From: AP-16 sp963755055
GTDB lineage: Bacteria > Pseudomonadota > Alphaproteobacteria > Rhizobiales > Xanthobacteraceae
Reading direction: 5' to 3'
NCBI GenBank assembly: GCA_963755055.1
Contig: CAVWIS010000022.1
Location: 124,001-188,000 of the forward strand
DNA length: 64,000 bases
The position numbers and the translations under genes were made by a program. The notes beneath the pieces are model-generated. The model did not search any database and had not been told where the DNA came from. It saw nothing but the letters and a program-made list of their open reading frames with translations. Shown in pieces: positions 63,624 through 64,000 of this stretch; the first letter of the stretch is position 1, and every line of letters starts with the position of its first letter.

Positions 63624-64000
63624 TGCTCGAGCTGCGCGATGTTCATGCCGGCTACGGCAAGAGCCACGTGCTGCACGGCGTCGATCTCGCCGTCGGGGAA
63701 GGCGCCATCGTCGCTCTCGTCGGCCGCAACGGGGTCGGACGGTCCACCACGCTCAAGACGGTGGTCGGGATGGTCGATGCGGATCGCGGCTCGATCCTGC
63801 TCGATGGCCGCGAGCAGCGTGGCCGCCGCACATTCGAGATCGCCCGTTCGGGGATCGCCTACGTCCCCGAGGAGCGCCTCGTGTTCGACAACCTCACGGT
63901 CGAGGAGAATCTCATCCTCGGCATTTTGCGGCCGCGACGCGGTGCCGCCGGGTGGAGCATCGCGGACATGTACGACTTTTTCCCGGCGCTCCGTGAGCGG
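63620..64000 (+). CDS. Branched-chain-amino-acid-type ABC ATPase (LivF-like), 3' end outside window
   Basis: The first 127 codons of a LivF-type ATPase, cut by the window edge. It starts MMLELRDVHAGYGKSHVLHG and continues DVHAGYGKS, GIAYVPEERLVFDNLTVEEN. The P-loop reads GRNGVGRSTTLKT, with Arg at the place of the usually invariant Walker A Lys. The start overlaps the LivG stop (ATGA). The signature and Walker B motifs lie beyond the window. If the Arg is real, ATP hydrolysis by this subunit may be weak. Confidence 0.9.
   Translation, partial: MMLELRDVHAGYGKSHVLHGVDLAVGEGAIVALVGRNGVGRSTTLKTVVGMVDADRGSILLDGREQRGRRTFEIARSGIAYVPEERLVFDNLTVEENLILGILRPRRGAAGWSIADMYDFFPALRER

Overview
This window is GC-rich chromosomal DNA from an alphaproteobacterium. 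It most likely belongs to the Hyphomicrobiales (Rhizobiales), near Bradyrhizobium, Nitrobacteraceae or Xanthobacteraceae. I infer this from the block rplU-rpmA-GNAT-obgE-proB-proA-nadD-rsfS-rlmH-envC-ctpA-deacetylase-rppH, from abundant ABC, Bug, CoA-transferase and hydantoinase genes, and from several families of short palindromic intergenic repeats. No database search was possible.

Layout. 1-1383: two D-2-hydroxyacid dehydrogenases, the first cut by the window edge. 1655-5665 (minus): a bifunctional class A penicillin-binding protein and an exported protein of unknown function. 5913-10002 (minus): a catabolic operon (BKACE-family lyase, cyclase-family hydrolase, histidinol-dehydrogenase-like enzyme, SDR), next to a divergent chemoreceptor and a LuxR-type regulator. 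13955-17675 (minus): a three-subunit molybdenum hydroxylase, divergent from a frameshifted Bug-type binding protein. 18781-19350: a 204-bp tandem repeat that runs into the 3' end of a luciferase-like monooxygenase gene. 20362-32342 (minus): the housekeeping block named above, led by a strong rplU promoter. 33041-37802: an ABC exporter, two small proteins with similar N-termini, a radical SAM/SPASM enzyme and an exported protein, which together look like an undescribed peptide-modification (RiPP-like) locus. 38749-39993: cyclopropane fatty acid synthase. 41104-41193: tRNA-Ser(CGA), followed by about 4.5 kb of lower-GC accessory DNA (secreted protease, alpha/beta hydrolase, GG-leader peptide, intradiol dioxygenase). 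46189-64000: a large catabolic and transport region. A GntR regulator heads the minus-strand run hyuA-hyuB-aminotransferase-Dpp ABC transporter-CaiB CoA-transferase, and a Liv-type ABC transporter runs divergently to the window edge.

How it works together. The housekeeping block covers cell-wall maintenance (EnvC, CtpA, PBP), ribosome assembly (L21, L27, Obg, RsfS, RlmH), proline and NAD synthesis, and RNA turnover (RppH). The last 18 kb looks like one GntR-controlled module that imports a peptide- or amino-acid-like compound and opens it with an ATP-dependent hydantoinase/oxoprolinase pair. A similar operator-like sequence lies at the GntR promoter and inside the interrupted hyuA gene.

Caution. 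Six genes carry apparent single-base frameshifts (Bug receptor, obgE, GNAT, rplU, an exported protein, livM). Two of these are normally essential or core genes, so uncorrected indels in the assembly are the simplest explanation. Coordinates for these genes span both frames.
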